Assembly: GCF_000308695.1 (NCBI RefSeq)
Contig: NZ_BAGG01000124.1
Location: 62,001 to 126,000 of the forward strand
Length of the DNA: 64,000 nt
Source of the DNA: Nocardia takedensis NBRC 100417
GTDB lineage: Bacteria > Actinomycetota > Actinomycetes > Mycobacteriales > Mycobacteriaceae
Direction: 5' to 3'
Positions 7,850 to 16,166 of this stretch are shown piece by piece. How positions within the stretch are numbered: the stretch's first letter is position 1; every line of letters starts with the position of its first letter. The position numbers and the translations under genes were made by a program. The notes beneath the pieces are model-generated. The model saw only the letters and a list, made by a program, of their open reading frames with translations. It was not told the DNA's origin and searched no databases.

Positions 7850-8773
7850 TCACGCCGCGTACTCCTTGGCCGCCCGCCGCAGCAACTGACGACTGCTCTG
7901 GGCGTCGAGCGCGTGGCCGAGCAGGCACTCGTGGGCACGATCGTACCGCCGCACGTCGGATCCCTTCTCCAGATACAGATCTCCGGTCAGTCCCGGCGCG
8001 TAGACCACCGTCGGCTCCACGGGTCGCCCTTTCGCGTCGACGCCGAAGTCCAGCACGGTGAACGATCCGACGGACGCGCCCAGCGGCGTTCCCGCCCCGA
8101 AAGCCAGTACCCGCAGCGAGATGTTGGCGCGGGTGCTCAGATCGGCCAGGTGCCGCAGTTGCCCCGCCATCACCCGCGCGCCGCCGACGACCCGCCGCAG
8201 CACCGATTCGTGCAGGATCACCTGGAGCGTGGCCGGGGCGGCGCGGCGGGTGATCAGCGCCTGGCGGTGTATCCGCGTCTGCACCCGGCGTTCGGTCCGC
8301 GCCTCCGAATCCTCGGGGTGTCGCGACTGATCGAGGGCTCGCGCGTACTCGGCGGTCTGCAACAGGCCGGGGACCACGTCGCCCTGGTAGGCCGTCAACG
8401 TCCGCGCGAACGCCTCGAGTCCCAGGTAGACGTCGAAGTCGGCGGGGACGAGCTCGCCGTGTTCGTGCCACCAACTCGCGGTGACCGGTTGGCGGGCCAG
8501 CCCTTTCAAGCCTTCGGCGAGGTCGTCGGGGATGCCGTAGATGCGGCACAGTTCGCCGATGTCGAGGGTGCGGATGCGGTCGGCTTGGCCCTTCTCCAGT
8601 CGTTGCAGGGTGCTCGCGCCCCACTCCATCAGGCGCGCGGACTCGGCGATGGTCAGTCCGGCCCGGGTGCGCCAGTCGCGCAGGTATCTGCCCAGTTGTC
8701 TGCGCGGCAACGTCGAGACGATCGTCTCGGCTCGCTGCGGACCCACCGGGATCTCGACCGGACTCGCTGACAC
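7850..8773 (-). CDS. XRE-family regulator with DUF5753 domain
   Basis: A 307-residue DNA-binding protein. A helix-turn-helix of the XRE type lies at about residues 27-80 (LGRYLRDWRTRAGLT, then STLQRLEKGQ). It is followed by the DUF5753 effector region (WWHEHGELVP, YQGDVVPGLLQT, RRAAPATLQVILHE). This is the WhiJ-like class that controls development or stress functions in actinobacteria. It forms an operon with the DUF397 gene downstream and is divergent from two small genes at 9215 and 9556. A second copy of this module is at 52523-53761. The target is unknown. Confidence 0.92.
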   Translation of the reverse strand: MSASPVEIPVGPQRAETIVSTLPRRQLGRYLRDWRTRAGLTIAESARLMEWGASTLQRLEKGQADRIRTLDIGELCRIYGIPDDLAEGLKGLARQPVTASWWHEHGELVPADFDVYLGLEAFARTLTAYQGDVVPGLLQTAEYARALDQSRHPEDSEARTERRVQTRIHRQALITRRAAPATLQVILHESVLRRVVGGARVMAGQLRHLADLSTRANISLRVLAFGAGTPLGASVGSFTVLDFGVDAKGRPVEPTVVYAPGLTGDLYLEKGSDVRRYDRAHECLLGHALDAQSSRQLLRRAAKEYAA

Positions 8774-9214
8774 GGCACGCTCCGTTCTGTTGCGCGAGCC
8801 GGCCCCGGGTGCTCACACGCACTCGGCACGGGGGCCGCACTCACGATGGACATTCCACGAAAGCTGTTCACGAACTGCACGGTCGGTTCATACTGGTGAC
8901 GTCGCCGAAAACGGTCGGGCAGCACACATCCGACGACCTCGGCGCCCGTGGGCACACCGGGCCCCCTCATCCACTATGGAGAATCCTCCCCCTCGCAGCG
9001 GATCTCGTCCTGGGAATTCCTTCGAAATCCCGGCCAGATTTGCCAACAGCATGGCCGTGGGTTGTCTACGGTGGTGTGCTGGAAGTGTGCCCGGAGCCGA
9101 GCAGGGCGGTCCCCTCCCCGCTGCGAAACCTCCGGGCACACACAGTATTCGATGGCGACACCCCGCGGGGCCTGTCATGCGGCCCTCGGGAATCGCACGC
9201 AGGAACGAGGAGTC
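8774..9214. other. divergent regulatory region, no gene seen
   Basis: A 441-bp gap between the leftward XRE gene and the rightward small-gene pair. It is somewhat less GC-rich around 8860-8900 (TTCACGAAC and TTCATACT), where promoters are likely. Frames here on both strands have poor codon bias and appear non-coding. GAGGAG at 9208-9213 is the ribosome site for 9215. No clear palindromic operator was found. Confidence 0.45.
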
Positions 9215-9556
9215 ATGGCTGTAAGTGTCATAGCGTCGTCGTTGATGACCAGCGATCTGACCCCGCACCGGGCCCGCAGCGTCGGGCACGAGAGCTGGGT
9301 GGTCTCCTTCCTACCAGGGCGCACGCTCACGTGCGCGCAGGCGGTCGCGGCCCTGAAGGTTGCTGAAGTTGTGCCGGGGCTCCTCGACTCGGTCGGCGAA
9401 CTCGCCGGAACGGTCGGGCTGACGGCACGCGAAGCAGTCGGACTGGCCATCCACCAGGCGCCCTGGGACGACAATCGGCGACACACCGGAGGGCGACGCC
9501 GAGGACGCGTCGGCGGGGACCATCGCGCGAGCGCCGACCGGGCGGGGGTGGCCTGA
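9215..9556 (+). CDS. small actinobacterial hypothetical protein
   Basis: A 113-residue protein. It has a WVVSFLPGRTLTCAQAVAA motif at about 28-46, then a helical region (VGLTAREAVGLAIH) and a basic Arg/Gly-rich tail. Starts with the WVVSxLPGRxLT pattern are familiar from small nocardial proteins near XRE regulators, but no function is known to me. A GAGGAG ribosome site precedes the ATG. Its TGA overlaps the next ATG by one base (TGATG), so the two genes are translationally coupled. Confidence 0.75.
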   Translation: MAVSVIASSLMTSDLTPHRARSVGHESWVVSFLPGRTLTCAQAVAALKVAEVVPGLLDSVGELAGTVGLTAREAVGLAIHQAPWDDNRRHTGGRRRGRVGGDHRASADRAGVA

Positions 9557-9762
9557 TGCAACTCCCCTATCCGGGCTCCCGGGCCGCCACTCTGCTGAAC
9601 TGCGCGGGCGACCCCGGCGTCCTCACCGACGAACAGGCGCACACCGCCATGCAACTGCACCTGGACTGCACCGTCGACCGCTGCCTGGTCCGCCGCCGGG
9701 CCCGCACCACCCTGGTCGAGGCGGGCAAATGCGTGCTCGACGGACGAGCACTGCAACCCTGA
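9556..9762 (+). CDS. small hypothetical protein coupled to 9215 gene
   Basis: A 68-residue soluble protein with three Cys residues (LLNCAG, HLDCTVDRCLVRRRAR) and no signal peptide. It starts at the ATG overlapping the stop of the upstream gene, indicating translational coupling and probably a joint function. The spacing of the cysteines is not a standard zinc or Fe-S motif. It is followed by a hairpin terminator and the minisatellite array. Confidence 0.7.
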   Translation: MQLPYPGSRAATLLNCAGDPGVLTDEQAHTAMQLHLDCTVDRCLVRRRARTTLVEAGKCVLDGRALQP

Positions 9763-9773
9763 TCCGCTCGCGA

Positions 9774-9797
9774 GGGGCCGCGATGTCGCGCGGCCCC
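9774..9797 (+). terminator. hairpin terminator
   Basis: A perfect 9-bp stem GGGGCCGCG/CGCGGCCCC with a 6-nt loop begins 11 bp after the stop of the 68-residue gene. It ends exactly where the 13-bp tandem repeats begin. Confidence 0.65.
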
Positions 9798-9940
9798 GAG
9801 CCGGTCACCCGAGCCGGTCACCCGAGCCGGTCACCCGAGCCGGACGGTCGAGCCGGACGGTCGAGCCGGACGGTCGAGCCGGACGGTCGAGCCGGACGGT
9901 CGAGCCGGTCACTTGAGCCGGGCGGTCGAGCCGGTCACCC
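9798..9940. repeat. 13-bp tandem repeat (minisatellite), 11 units
   Basis: Eleven contiguous 13-bp units share the core GAGCCGG. The order is three GAGCCGGTCACCC, five GAGCCGGACGGTC, one GAGCCGGTCACTT, one GAGCCGGGCGGTC and one GAGCCGGTCACCC, followed by a degenerate twelfth unit. The period is not a multiple of three, and the array lies after a terminator, so it is not coding. It is a likely length-variable locus. Confidence 0.95.
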
Positions 9941-10060
9941 GAGCCGGATGCACGATGCCGGCTGCTCGCGGCCGAGTGCCCCGCCGGTTGCGCAAGACCC
10001 TCGACACCCGCTCGCCACGGGGACGCCGGTCGCTCGGAGCCGCCACCCGAGACCGGATCG

Positions 10061-10999
10061 TCAGTGCCAGGTGTGATCGGTGAGCGGTGTGCGCGGACCG
10101 AATTTCGGTCGGCGGGCGTGCCCGCTGATCTCCAACAACCGCACCACGCGGTAGCGGTGCGGGCGCAGCGGTTCGAGGTAGTCGACCATTTCCGCGTCGT
10201 CCAGCGGCCGACCGAGCAGCGTCCAGCCGATGACGGCCGCCAAATGGTAGTCGCCGACCGAGAGCGCGTCGGCGTCACCGTAGGCGCGCTGCGCGATCTC
10301 CGCGGCGGTCCAGACGCCGATGCCGGGCACCGTGCACAACAGGCGGGCGGCCTCGACCGGGTCGGCGGCCGCGGTGCGCTCCAGGGAATCGGCGAGCGCG
10401 GCGGCCCGCACGATGGTCCGCGACCGGTCCGGCCCGACGTTCGCGCGATGCCACCGCCAGGACGGAATCCGCCGCCATGTCTGCGCGTCCGGCGCGATCA
10501 GCAGCCCTTCGGGGGCGGGCCCCGGCGCGGGTGACCCGAACTCGCGCACCAGCGCGCGCCACGACGCGCGTGCCGAGACGGTGTGCACCTTCTGTTCCAG
10601 GACCGCGGGCACCAGCGCCTCGAAGACCAAGCCGGTGCGCAACATGCGCAGACCGGGGAAGCGGCGGTGCGCGTCGACCACCTTGGGATGGTCGGGCACG
10701 AAGCCGGACAGGTCTTCGTCCAGGCACAGCAGGCGCTCGAGTCCGTCCAGGAATTCGGCCGCGCCGGGACCCCAGGCGTGCGCGCGCACGGTGCGCGCGT
10801 CGACCTGATCCATGCGGTAGGTGACCGGACCGCTGCCCAGGCGCGAACCCCGCCAGTAGGCCCCGTCGGGGGTGCGGCGGCAGGTCGGGTCGGCGCTGCC
10901 GCGGCGCAGCGGGGCCAGTGTCGCGGCGAGATCGATCGGACGTGCGGCGCTCACCGTCCTGCTCGTGCCGCGTTCGATCGCGGCGGTGGATTCGCGCAC
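10061..10999 (-). CDS. HhH-GPD family DNA glycosylase (AlkA-like)
   Basis: A base-excision repair glycosylase, probably acting on alkylated bases. The C-terminal half has the helix-hairpin-helix TVPGIGVWTAAEIAQ and, after it, GDADALSVGDYHL, which contains the candidate catalytic Asp at the usual distance. VPAVLEQKVHTVSA in the middle matches the family's helix preceding the fold core. I place the start at GTG 10999 (312 residues); the frame stays open to 11113 but that extension is basic and low-complexity. No [4Fe-4S] cysteines are present, which excludes EndoIII/MutY types. The gene is monocistronic. Confidence 0.85.
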   Translation of the reverse strand: MRESTAAIERGTSRTVSAARPIDLAATLAPLRRGSADPTCRRTPDGAYWRGSRLGSGPVTYRMDQVDARTVRAHAWGPGAAEFLDGLERLLCLDEDLSGFVPDHPKVVDAHRRFPGLRMLRTGLVFEALVPAVLEQKVHTVSARASWRALVREFGSPAPGPAPEGLLIAPDAQTWRRIPSWRWHRANVGPDRSRTIVRAAALADSLERTAAADPVEAARLLCTVPGIGVWTAAEIAQRAYGDADALSVGDYHLAAVIGWTLLGRPLDDAEMVDYLEPLRPHRYRVVRLLEISGHARRPKFGPRTPLTDHTWH

Positions 11000-11204
11000 C
11001 GGACCATTGTGCGCGACGCTACCGACGAGTCCGCGCCGACCTGGCCTTTTCCGCGTCGGCGCTGCGGCTGACCGGTCTCGATACGAATTCGACATGAGCG
11101 CGATTCGTGTCACGGTGTAACGGCCTCGAATAATCAGGCGATATTCGGTCGACGATTCTGTTGAATCAGCGAACTATTGGCAATCGCCACGACGGAGGAA
11201 CCGC

Positions 11205-11309
11205 ATGATCACCAATCTGCTCAACTGGTTACTGAACGCCTGGGGTGGGGTTTCCGCGGGCAGCTCGGGTTACCAGATTCCTCCCGGCACCCTCCCGTTC
11301 GGTAGCTGA
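11205..11309 (+). CDS. 34-residue small protein
   Basis: A short ORF with a consensus GGAGG 6-8 bp before its ATG and a strong terminator 9 bp after its TGA. The peptide begins with an amphipathic or hydrophobic helix (MITNLLNWLLNAWGG) and ends in a Ser/Gly/Pro-rich tail. The independent transcription unit (a lower-GC upstream region, a ribosome site and a terminator) argues that it is expressed. It could be a membrane-associated peptide. I know no family. Confidence 0.6.
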   Translation: MITNLLNWLLNAWGGVSAGSSGYQIPPGTLPFGS

Positions 11310-11317
11310 TCCGCGAA

Positions 11318-11349
11318 CGCGCACCCGCGACCCCGACCGCGGGTGCGCG
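11318..11349. terminator. hairpin terminator after 34-residue ORF
   Basis: A perfect 12-bp inverted repeat around GCGCACCCGCG with an 8-nt loop lies between the small ORF and the convergent dehydrogenase gene that stops at 11361. It is probably bidirectional. Confidence 0.8.
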
Positions 11350-11360
11350 AACGCCTCCGG

Positions 11361-14129
11361 TCACCGCGTCGAATCATTGTCAGCGGTGAGGAATTCGACC
11401 AGATGGCGACCGCGCCGACCGCCCAACTGCTCGGCCTGGGTACGGCAGGAAAAGCCGTCCGCGAGCAGCACGGCATCCGAATCGGCATCCCGCAGCGCGG
11501 GCAGCAAGCCGTTCTCCGCGACCGCGACCGAAATGTCGTAGTGGCCGCGCTGCATTCCGAAGTTACCGGCCAATCCGCAACAGCCGGTGATTTCCCGCAC
11601 TGTGACACCCATTGTGGTTAACAACTGGCGATCGGCTCTCACGCCCAGAACGGCGTGCTGATGGCAGTGCGGTTGCACCAGGACCGACACCCCGGGACGC
11701 GCCGGGGGAGACCACTCCGGTTCCGCGACCAGAAACTCCGCGAGCGTGCGCACCGCCGCCGCCGTGGCCGCCGCCCGCGGATCGTCCGGCAGCAGTTCCG
11801 GCAGATCGGCGCGCAACGCCGCCGTGCAGGACGGTTCCAGTCCGATCACCGGCGCTCCCGCGGCGACGTGGTCGGACAAAGCATCCACCGTCGCCCGCAA
11901 CCGGGCGCGCGCGCCGTCGAGTTGGCCGGTGCTGATCCAGGTCAGCCCGCAGCACACCCGCCGCTTCGGCACCACCACCCGATAGCCCAGCGATTCCAGC
12001 AGTTCCACCGCCGCGACGCCGATCCCGGGATCGAAGGCGTCGGTGAAGGTGTCGATCCACAGCACCACCTCGCGCCCGCCCGACCGCGCCTCGCGCCCGC
12101 GCCACCACCGGCGGAAACTCCGGTCGGCCAACACCGGGATCGGGCGGCGCGCGTCCAGACCCGCCGCCCGCAGACCGAATCCACGCAACCGCGGCCTGCG
12201 CGCCACCGCGTTCACCAGGCGCGGCATCCGGGTGGCCGCCGCCAACCAGCGCGGCAACCACCCGAGGGTGTAGTGGTCCACGGGACGCGGACGACGCCGG
12301 TAGCGGCGGTACAGGGCCTCGGATTTGTAGGTGGCCATGTCCACGCCCGCCGGACAGTCCGAGCGGCACGCCTTGCACGACAGGCACAGATCCAGGGATT
12401 CCTCGACGGCGGGGGCCGACCAGTCCAGGTCACCGCGCACCACTTCCTGCAGGACTCGGGCGCGGCCGCGGGTGCTGTCCTTCTCGTCGGCGGTCGCCAG
12501 ATACGACGGGCACATGAAACCACCTGCCGCCCGGCACTTCCCGACGCCGACGCAGCGATGCACCGCGGTGCCGAGGTCGCCGTCGTCCTCGGGAAAGGCA
12601 TAGCCCAGCAGCGGAATTCGCGGTAGCCCCGCCACCCGGAGATCGGCGTCGACCGGACGCGGCCGGACCAGCACGCCCGGATTCAGGACGTCATCGGGAT
12701 CGAACAGCGCCTTGAAACCCGCGAAGACCGCCAAGGCGGCGGGGGAATACATCACCGAGAGCAGTTCGGAGCGGGCGCGTCCGTCGCCGTGCTCGCCGGA
12801 CAGCGAACCCCCGTGCCGCACCACCAGCTCCGCCGCGTCGAACAGGAAGGCACGGAACCGGTTCGGCGCGTCCGCGAGCGGCAAATCCAGTCGGACGTGG
12901 ATGCAGCCGTCGCCGATATGGCCGTAGAGCAGCCCCTGAACGCCGTGCTCGGCGGTCAGGTCGGCGAAATCGCGCAGGTAGTCGCCGAGGTTCTCCGGCG
13001 GCACCGCGGCGTCCTCCCACCCGGGCCAGGCCGGACGGCCGTCGGCGGTGCGTCCCGCGAGTCCCGCGCCGTCGGCGCGGATCCGCCACAGCGCGGCCGT
13101 GGCGGCGGGATCGGTGACGATGCGGTGATCCAACGCGCCCGCCGCCCGGCTCAACGCCCTTGCCACCGAGAGGGCTTCGGCCTCGGTCGCGCCCGCGGTC
13201 TCCACGAACAGCCATCCGCCGCCGCGCGGCAACTCGGGCACCCTGCCACGCCGCGCGCGCACGGTGTCCACCAGACCCGCGTCGATTCCCTCGACGGCGG
13301 TCGGGGCGCAGGCCATCACCGCCGCGACGTCGTCGGCGGCGTCGGCCATCGACGGATAGCCCAGCACGGTGAGTACCGTCGCGCCCGGCAGGTCGACCAG
13401 GTCGACGGTGGCTTCCAGGAGCAACCCGCACGTTCCCTCGGTGCCCACGAAGGCCCGCGCGGCCGAGGAACCGCGTTCGGGCAGCAGGTGTTCCAGTCCG
13501 TAGCCGCTGGCCTGTCGGTCGAAGCGGCCCGGATCGGTGCGCAGCACGGCGAGATTCGCCGCCGTGAACTCGGCGAGTCCGGGAACGACGGTGAGATCGT
13601 CCGCGAGCGTGCGTGATTCGCCACGACCGTCCAGTACCCGCAGCGCGACGGTGTTGTCGGAGGTCCGCCCCCACGCGACGGCGTGCGGCCCGCAGGCGTT
13701 GTTGCCGATCATGCCGCCCATCGTGCAGCGATCCTGGGTGGACGGGTCCGGCCCGAAACGCAGGCCGTGCGGGCGCAGGATGCCTTGCAGCGAGGACAGC
13801 ACCACCCCCGGCTGCACCCGGGCGACACGACGTTCGGGATCGACCGCGCGGACTCGGTTCATGTACCTGCTGAAATCCAGGACGACGCCCGGGCCGATCG
13901 CGTTGCCCGCGACGGAGGTGCCCGCGCCGCGCGCGGTGACGCTCAACCCGTTCTCCCGGGCGAAGGACAGCGTCGCGGCGACGTCCTGGTCCGCGCGCGG
14001 GAAGACCACCGCCGCGGGCGGAACGCGGTAGTTCGACGCGTCCGAGGAGTATTCGGCACGCCTGCGGGCCGAGGCGTCCACCTCGCCGTCGACGCGGTCG
14101 CGCAAGGCCCGCACCATGTCCTCGTTCAC
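11361..14129 (-). CDS. FAD-linked oxidase fused to Fe-S / CCG domains (D-lactate dehydrogenase-like)
   Basis: A 922-residue fused dehydrogenase. From the N-terminus: an FAD-binding PCMH domain (GAGTSVAGNAIG, about 70-80; CTMGGMIGNNACG), a C-terminal FAD-oxidase domain with YGHIGDGCIH, two ferredoxin-type clusters (CVGVGKC...C and CLSCKACRSDCP, about 535-620), then two CCG domains (RVCCGLTW and GCCGLAGNFG). This layout is shared with respiratory D-2-hydroxyacid or D-lactate dehydrogenases that pass electrons to quinone. The exact substrate is uncertain. It stands alone and is divergent from an ABC exporter. Confidence 0.92.
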   Translation of the reverse strand: MNEDMVRALRDRVDGEVDASARRRAEYSSDASNYRVPPAAVVFPRADQDVAATLSFARENGLSVTARGAGTSVAGNAIGPGVVLDFSRYMNRVRAVDPERRVARVQPGVVLSSLQGILRPHGLRFGPDPSTQDRCTMGGMIGNNACGPHAVAWGRTSDNTVALRVLDGRGESRTLADDLTVVPGLAEFTAANLAVLRTDPGRFDRQASGYGLEHLLPERGSSAARAFVGTEGTCGLLLEATVDLVDLPGATVLTVLGYPSMADAADDVAAVMACAPTAVEGIDAGLVDTVRARRGRVPELPRGGGWLFVETAGATEAEALSVARALSRAAGALDHRIVTDPAATAALWRIRADGAGLAGRTADGRPAWPGWEDAAVPPENLGDYLRDFADLTAEHGVQGLLYGHIGDGCIHVRLDLPLADAPNRFRAFLFDAAELVVRHGGSLSGEHGDGRARSELLSVMYSPAALAVFAGFKALFDPDDVLNPGVLVRPRPVDADLRVAGLPRIPLLGYAFPEDDGDLGTAVHRCVGVGKCRAAGGFMCPSYLATADEKDSTRGRARVLQEVVRGDLDWSAPAVEESLDLCLSCKACRSDCPAGVDMATYKSEALYRRYRRRPRPVDHYTLGWLPRWLAAATRMPRLVNAVARRPRLRGFGLRAAGLDARRPIPVLADRSFRRWWRGREARSGGREVVLWIDTFTDAFDPGIGVAAVELLESLGYRVVVPKRRVCCGLTWISTGQLDGARARLRATVDALSDHVAAGAPVIGLEPSCTAALRADLPELLPDDPRAAATAAAVRTLAEFLVAEPEWSPPARPGVSVLVQPHCHQHAVLGVRADRQLLTTMGVTVREITGCCGLAGNFGMQRGHYDISVAVAENGLLPALRDADSDAVLLADGFSCRTQAEQLGGRRGRHLVEFLTADNDSTR

Positions 14130-14193
14130 GGTGCCAGCCTAAACGCGCTGGTCGGGCCGGGCCGATTTCGCCGAGAGCGGACGGCGGAAGGAC

Positions 14194-14224
14194 TTGCCCT
14201 CAACTTATGTTGAGGTCTTACTGT
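14194..14224 (+). promoter_or_regulatory. MerR/SoxR-type promoter of the ABC exporter
   Basis: A perfect 7-bp dyad CCTCAAC-TTAT-GTTGAGG (14198-14215) lies between TTGCCC (14194-14199) and TACTGT (14219-14224), leaving an over-long 19-bp spacer. This geometry is characteristic of MerR-family promoters, and the dyad resembles the SoxR box. The exporter GTG is 43 bp downstream. No merR-type gene is present in the window, so the regulator would act in trans. Confidence 0.65.
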
Positions 14225-14267
14225 CGGTGGCCTGGGGTTGGATCGCGGGGGAGCGGAAGGACCGGAC

Positions 14268-16166
14268 GTGAGTATCGAATCAGTCGCCTGGAATCAGATG
14301 TACCGCCAGGCCAACGCGCCGCGCGAGCGGCGGCCCTTCAGCGCCGCCACCGCGCGGCGCATCCTCGGCTTCGCGCGCCCGCACCGGCGCCGGATCGCCG
14401 CGTTCCTCGGGTTCAGCGTGATCTCCGCGCTGCTGGCCGTGGCCACCCCGGTGCTGGCGGGACGGGTCGTCGACGCCATCGTCGGCGGATCGGCGCCTTC
14501 GCTGGTGGTCACGCTGGCCGTGCTCATCGCCGCCCTCGCCGTACTCGACGCCGGATTCGGCCTGGTCATCCGGTGGATGTCGGCCCGCATCGGCGAAGGG
14601 CTCATCCTCGACCTGCGCACCGCCGTGTTCGACCACGTGCAGAAGATGCCGATCGCCTTCTTCTCGCGCACCCGCACCGGCGCGCTCGTCAGCAGGTTGA
14701 ACAACGACGTCATCGGCGCGCAACGAGCCTTCAGCGACACCTTGTCCGGTGTCGTCGCCAACCTCGTCACCCTCGTGCTCACCGTCGTGGTGATGATGAC
14801 CATCTCCTGGCAGATCACCCTGCTGGCCCTGCTCCTGCTGCCCGCCTTCGTGATTCCCGCCCGCCGGATGGGCCGCCGCCTCGCCGACATCCAGCGCGAG
14901 GCCGCCGAACTGAACGCCTCGATGAGCACCCAGATGACCGAGCGTTTCTCCGCGCCCGGCGCCACCCTGGTCAAACTGTTCGGCAGGCCCGCCGTCGAAT
15001 CCGAGGAATTCGCGGTGCGGGCGCGGCGGGTCCGCGACATCGGCGTGCGCACCGCCATGTTGCAGACCTGGTTCGTCACCGCGCTCACCCTGGTCTCCGC
15101 GCTCGCCGTCGCCCTGGTCTACGGTCTCGGCGGCTGGTACGCGCTGCGCGGCCAACTCGACGCGGGCGCGGTCGTGGCCCTGTCACTGCTGCTGACCAGG
15201 CTCTACGCCCCGCTCACCGCGCTGGCCTCGGCGCGCATGGAGATCATGTCCGCGCTGGTCAGCTTCGAGCGGGTCTTCGAGGTGCTCGACCTGACACCGC
15301 TGATCCGCGAGGTGCCCGACGCCGTCGACGTGCCCGCCGGGCCGGTCTCGGTCGAACTGGAACAGGTGAGCTTCGGCTATCCCGCCGCCGACAAGGTGTC
15401 GCTGGCCTCGCTCGAGGAGGTCGCCACGCTCGACACCCGCGGCGGCGAGGAAGTCCTGCACCGCGTGTCGCTGCGCGCCGAACCGGGGCAGCTCATCGCG
15501 CTCGTCGGCTCCTCCGGCGCGGGCAAATCGACCGTGGCCCAACTGGTCTCACGACTCTACGACGTCGACTCCGGCGCGATCCTGCTCAACGGGACCGACG
15601 TGCGGCACCTGCGCACCGATTCGCTGCGCGCCACCGTCGGCCTGGTCACCCAGGACGGTCACCTGTTCCACGACACCATCCGCGCCAACCTGCTGCTCGC
15701 CCGCCCCGAAGCCACCGAGGACGACCTGTGGGCGGCGCTGCGCCGCGCCCGCCTCGGCGATCTGGTGGCGGCGCTGCCCGACGGTCTGGAGACGGTCGTC
15801 GGCGAACGCGGCTACCGGCTCTCCGGCGGTGAACGTCAACGGCTGACGATCGCGCGCCTGCTGCTCGAACAGCCGAGGGTGGTCATCCTGGACGAGGCGA
15901 CGGCTTCCCTGGACTCCACCTCGGAGGCGGCCGTCCAGGAAGCCCTCACCGAAGCCCTCGAAGGCCGCACCGCCCTGGTGATCGCCCACCGCCTGTCCAC
16001 CATCCGCGCCGCCGACCAGATCCTGGTCATGGAGCACGGCCACATCGTCGAACGCGGCACCCACCCCGAACTCCTCGCCGCCGACGGCCGCTACGCCGAG
16101 CTCTACCGCACCCAATTCGCTGACACCCCGCAACCCGCGGTCGCCGGGACGGTTCATCCGTCGTAG
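14268..16166 (+). CDS. ABC transporter, fused permease-ATPase (exporter)
   Basis: A 632-residue half-exporter that should work as a dimer at the cytoplasmic membrane. The N-terminal six-helix permease is at about 45-330. The ATPase follows with Walker A GSSGAGKST (about 413), the Q-loop VTQDG, signature LSGGERQ (about 518), Walker B VVILDEAT (about 540) and the H-loop AHRLST. The GTG at 14268 has GGAAGG 7 bp upstream, which decides the start. The substrate is unknown. A MerR/SoxR-like promoter suggests induction by a drug or redox-active compound. The last 13 bp overlap the convergent yoeB gene. Confidence 0.93.
   Translation: MSIESVAWNQMYRQANAPRERRPFSAATARRILGFARPHRRRIAAFLGFSVISALLAVATPVLAGRVVDAIVGGSAPSLVVTLAVLIAALAVLDAGFGLVIRWMSARIGEGLILDLRTAVFDHVQKMPIAFFSRTRTGALVSRLNNDVIGAQRAFSDTLSGVVANLVTLVLTVVVMMTISWQITLLALLLLPAFVIPARRMGRRLADIQREAAELNASMSTQMTERFSAPGATLVKLFGRPAVESEEFAVRARRVRDIGVRTAMLQTWFVTALTLVSALAVALVYGLGGWYALRGQLDAGAVVALSLLLTRLYAPLTALASARMEIMSALVSFERVFEVLDLTPLIREVPDAVDVPAGPVSVELEQVSFGYPAADKVSLASLEEVATLDTRGGEEVLHRVSLRAEPGQLIALVGSSGAGKSTVAQLVSRLYDVDSGAILLNGTDVRHLRTDSLRATVGLVTQDGHLFHDTIRANLLLARPEATEDDLWAALRRARLGDLVAALPDGLETVVGERGYRLSGGERQRLTIARLLLEQPRVVILDEATASLDSTSEAAVQEALTEALEGRTALVIAHRLSTIRAADQILVMEHGHIVERGTHPELLAADGRYAELYRTQFADTPQPAVAGTVHPS

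Noticed and set aside
8774..9214. Extra gene between the XRE regulator and the small-gene pair
   Set aside because: Frames on both strands have irregular third-position composition and no ribosome site that would define a start.
9798..9940. CRISPR array
   Set aside because: The units are contiguous 13-mers without unique spacers and no cas genes are nearby.
9805..10278. Coding sequence through the 13-bp repeats on the minus strand
   Set aside because: The frame differs from that of the real glycosylase gene, the period is not a multiple of three, and the product is a low-complexity Arg/Asp/Gly repeat.
14268..16166. Insertion of about 15 residues in the ABC exporter between the ATPase start and Walker A as a novelty
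   Set aside because: A comparable segment (VSLASLEEVA) is, from memory, common in actinobacterial exporters of this group.
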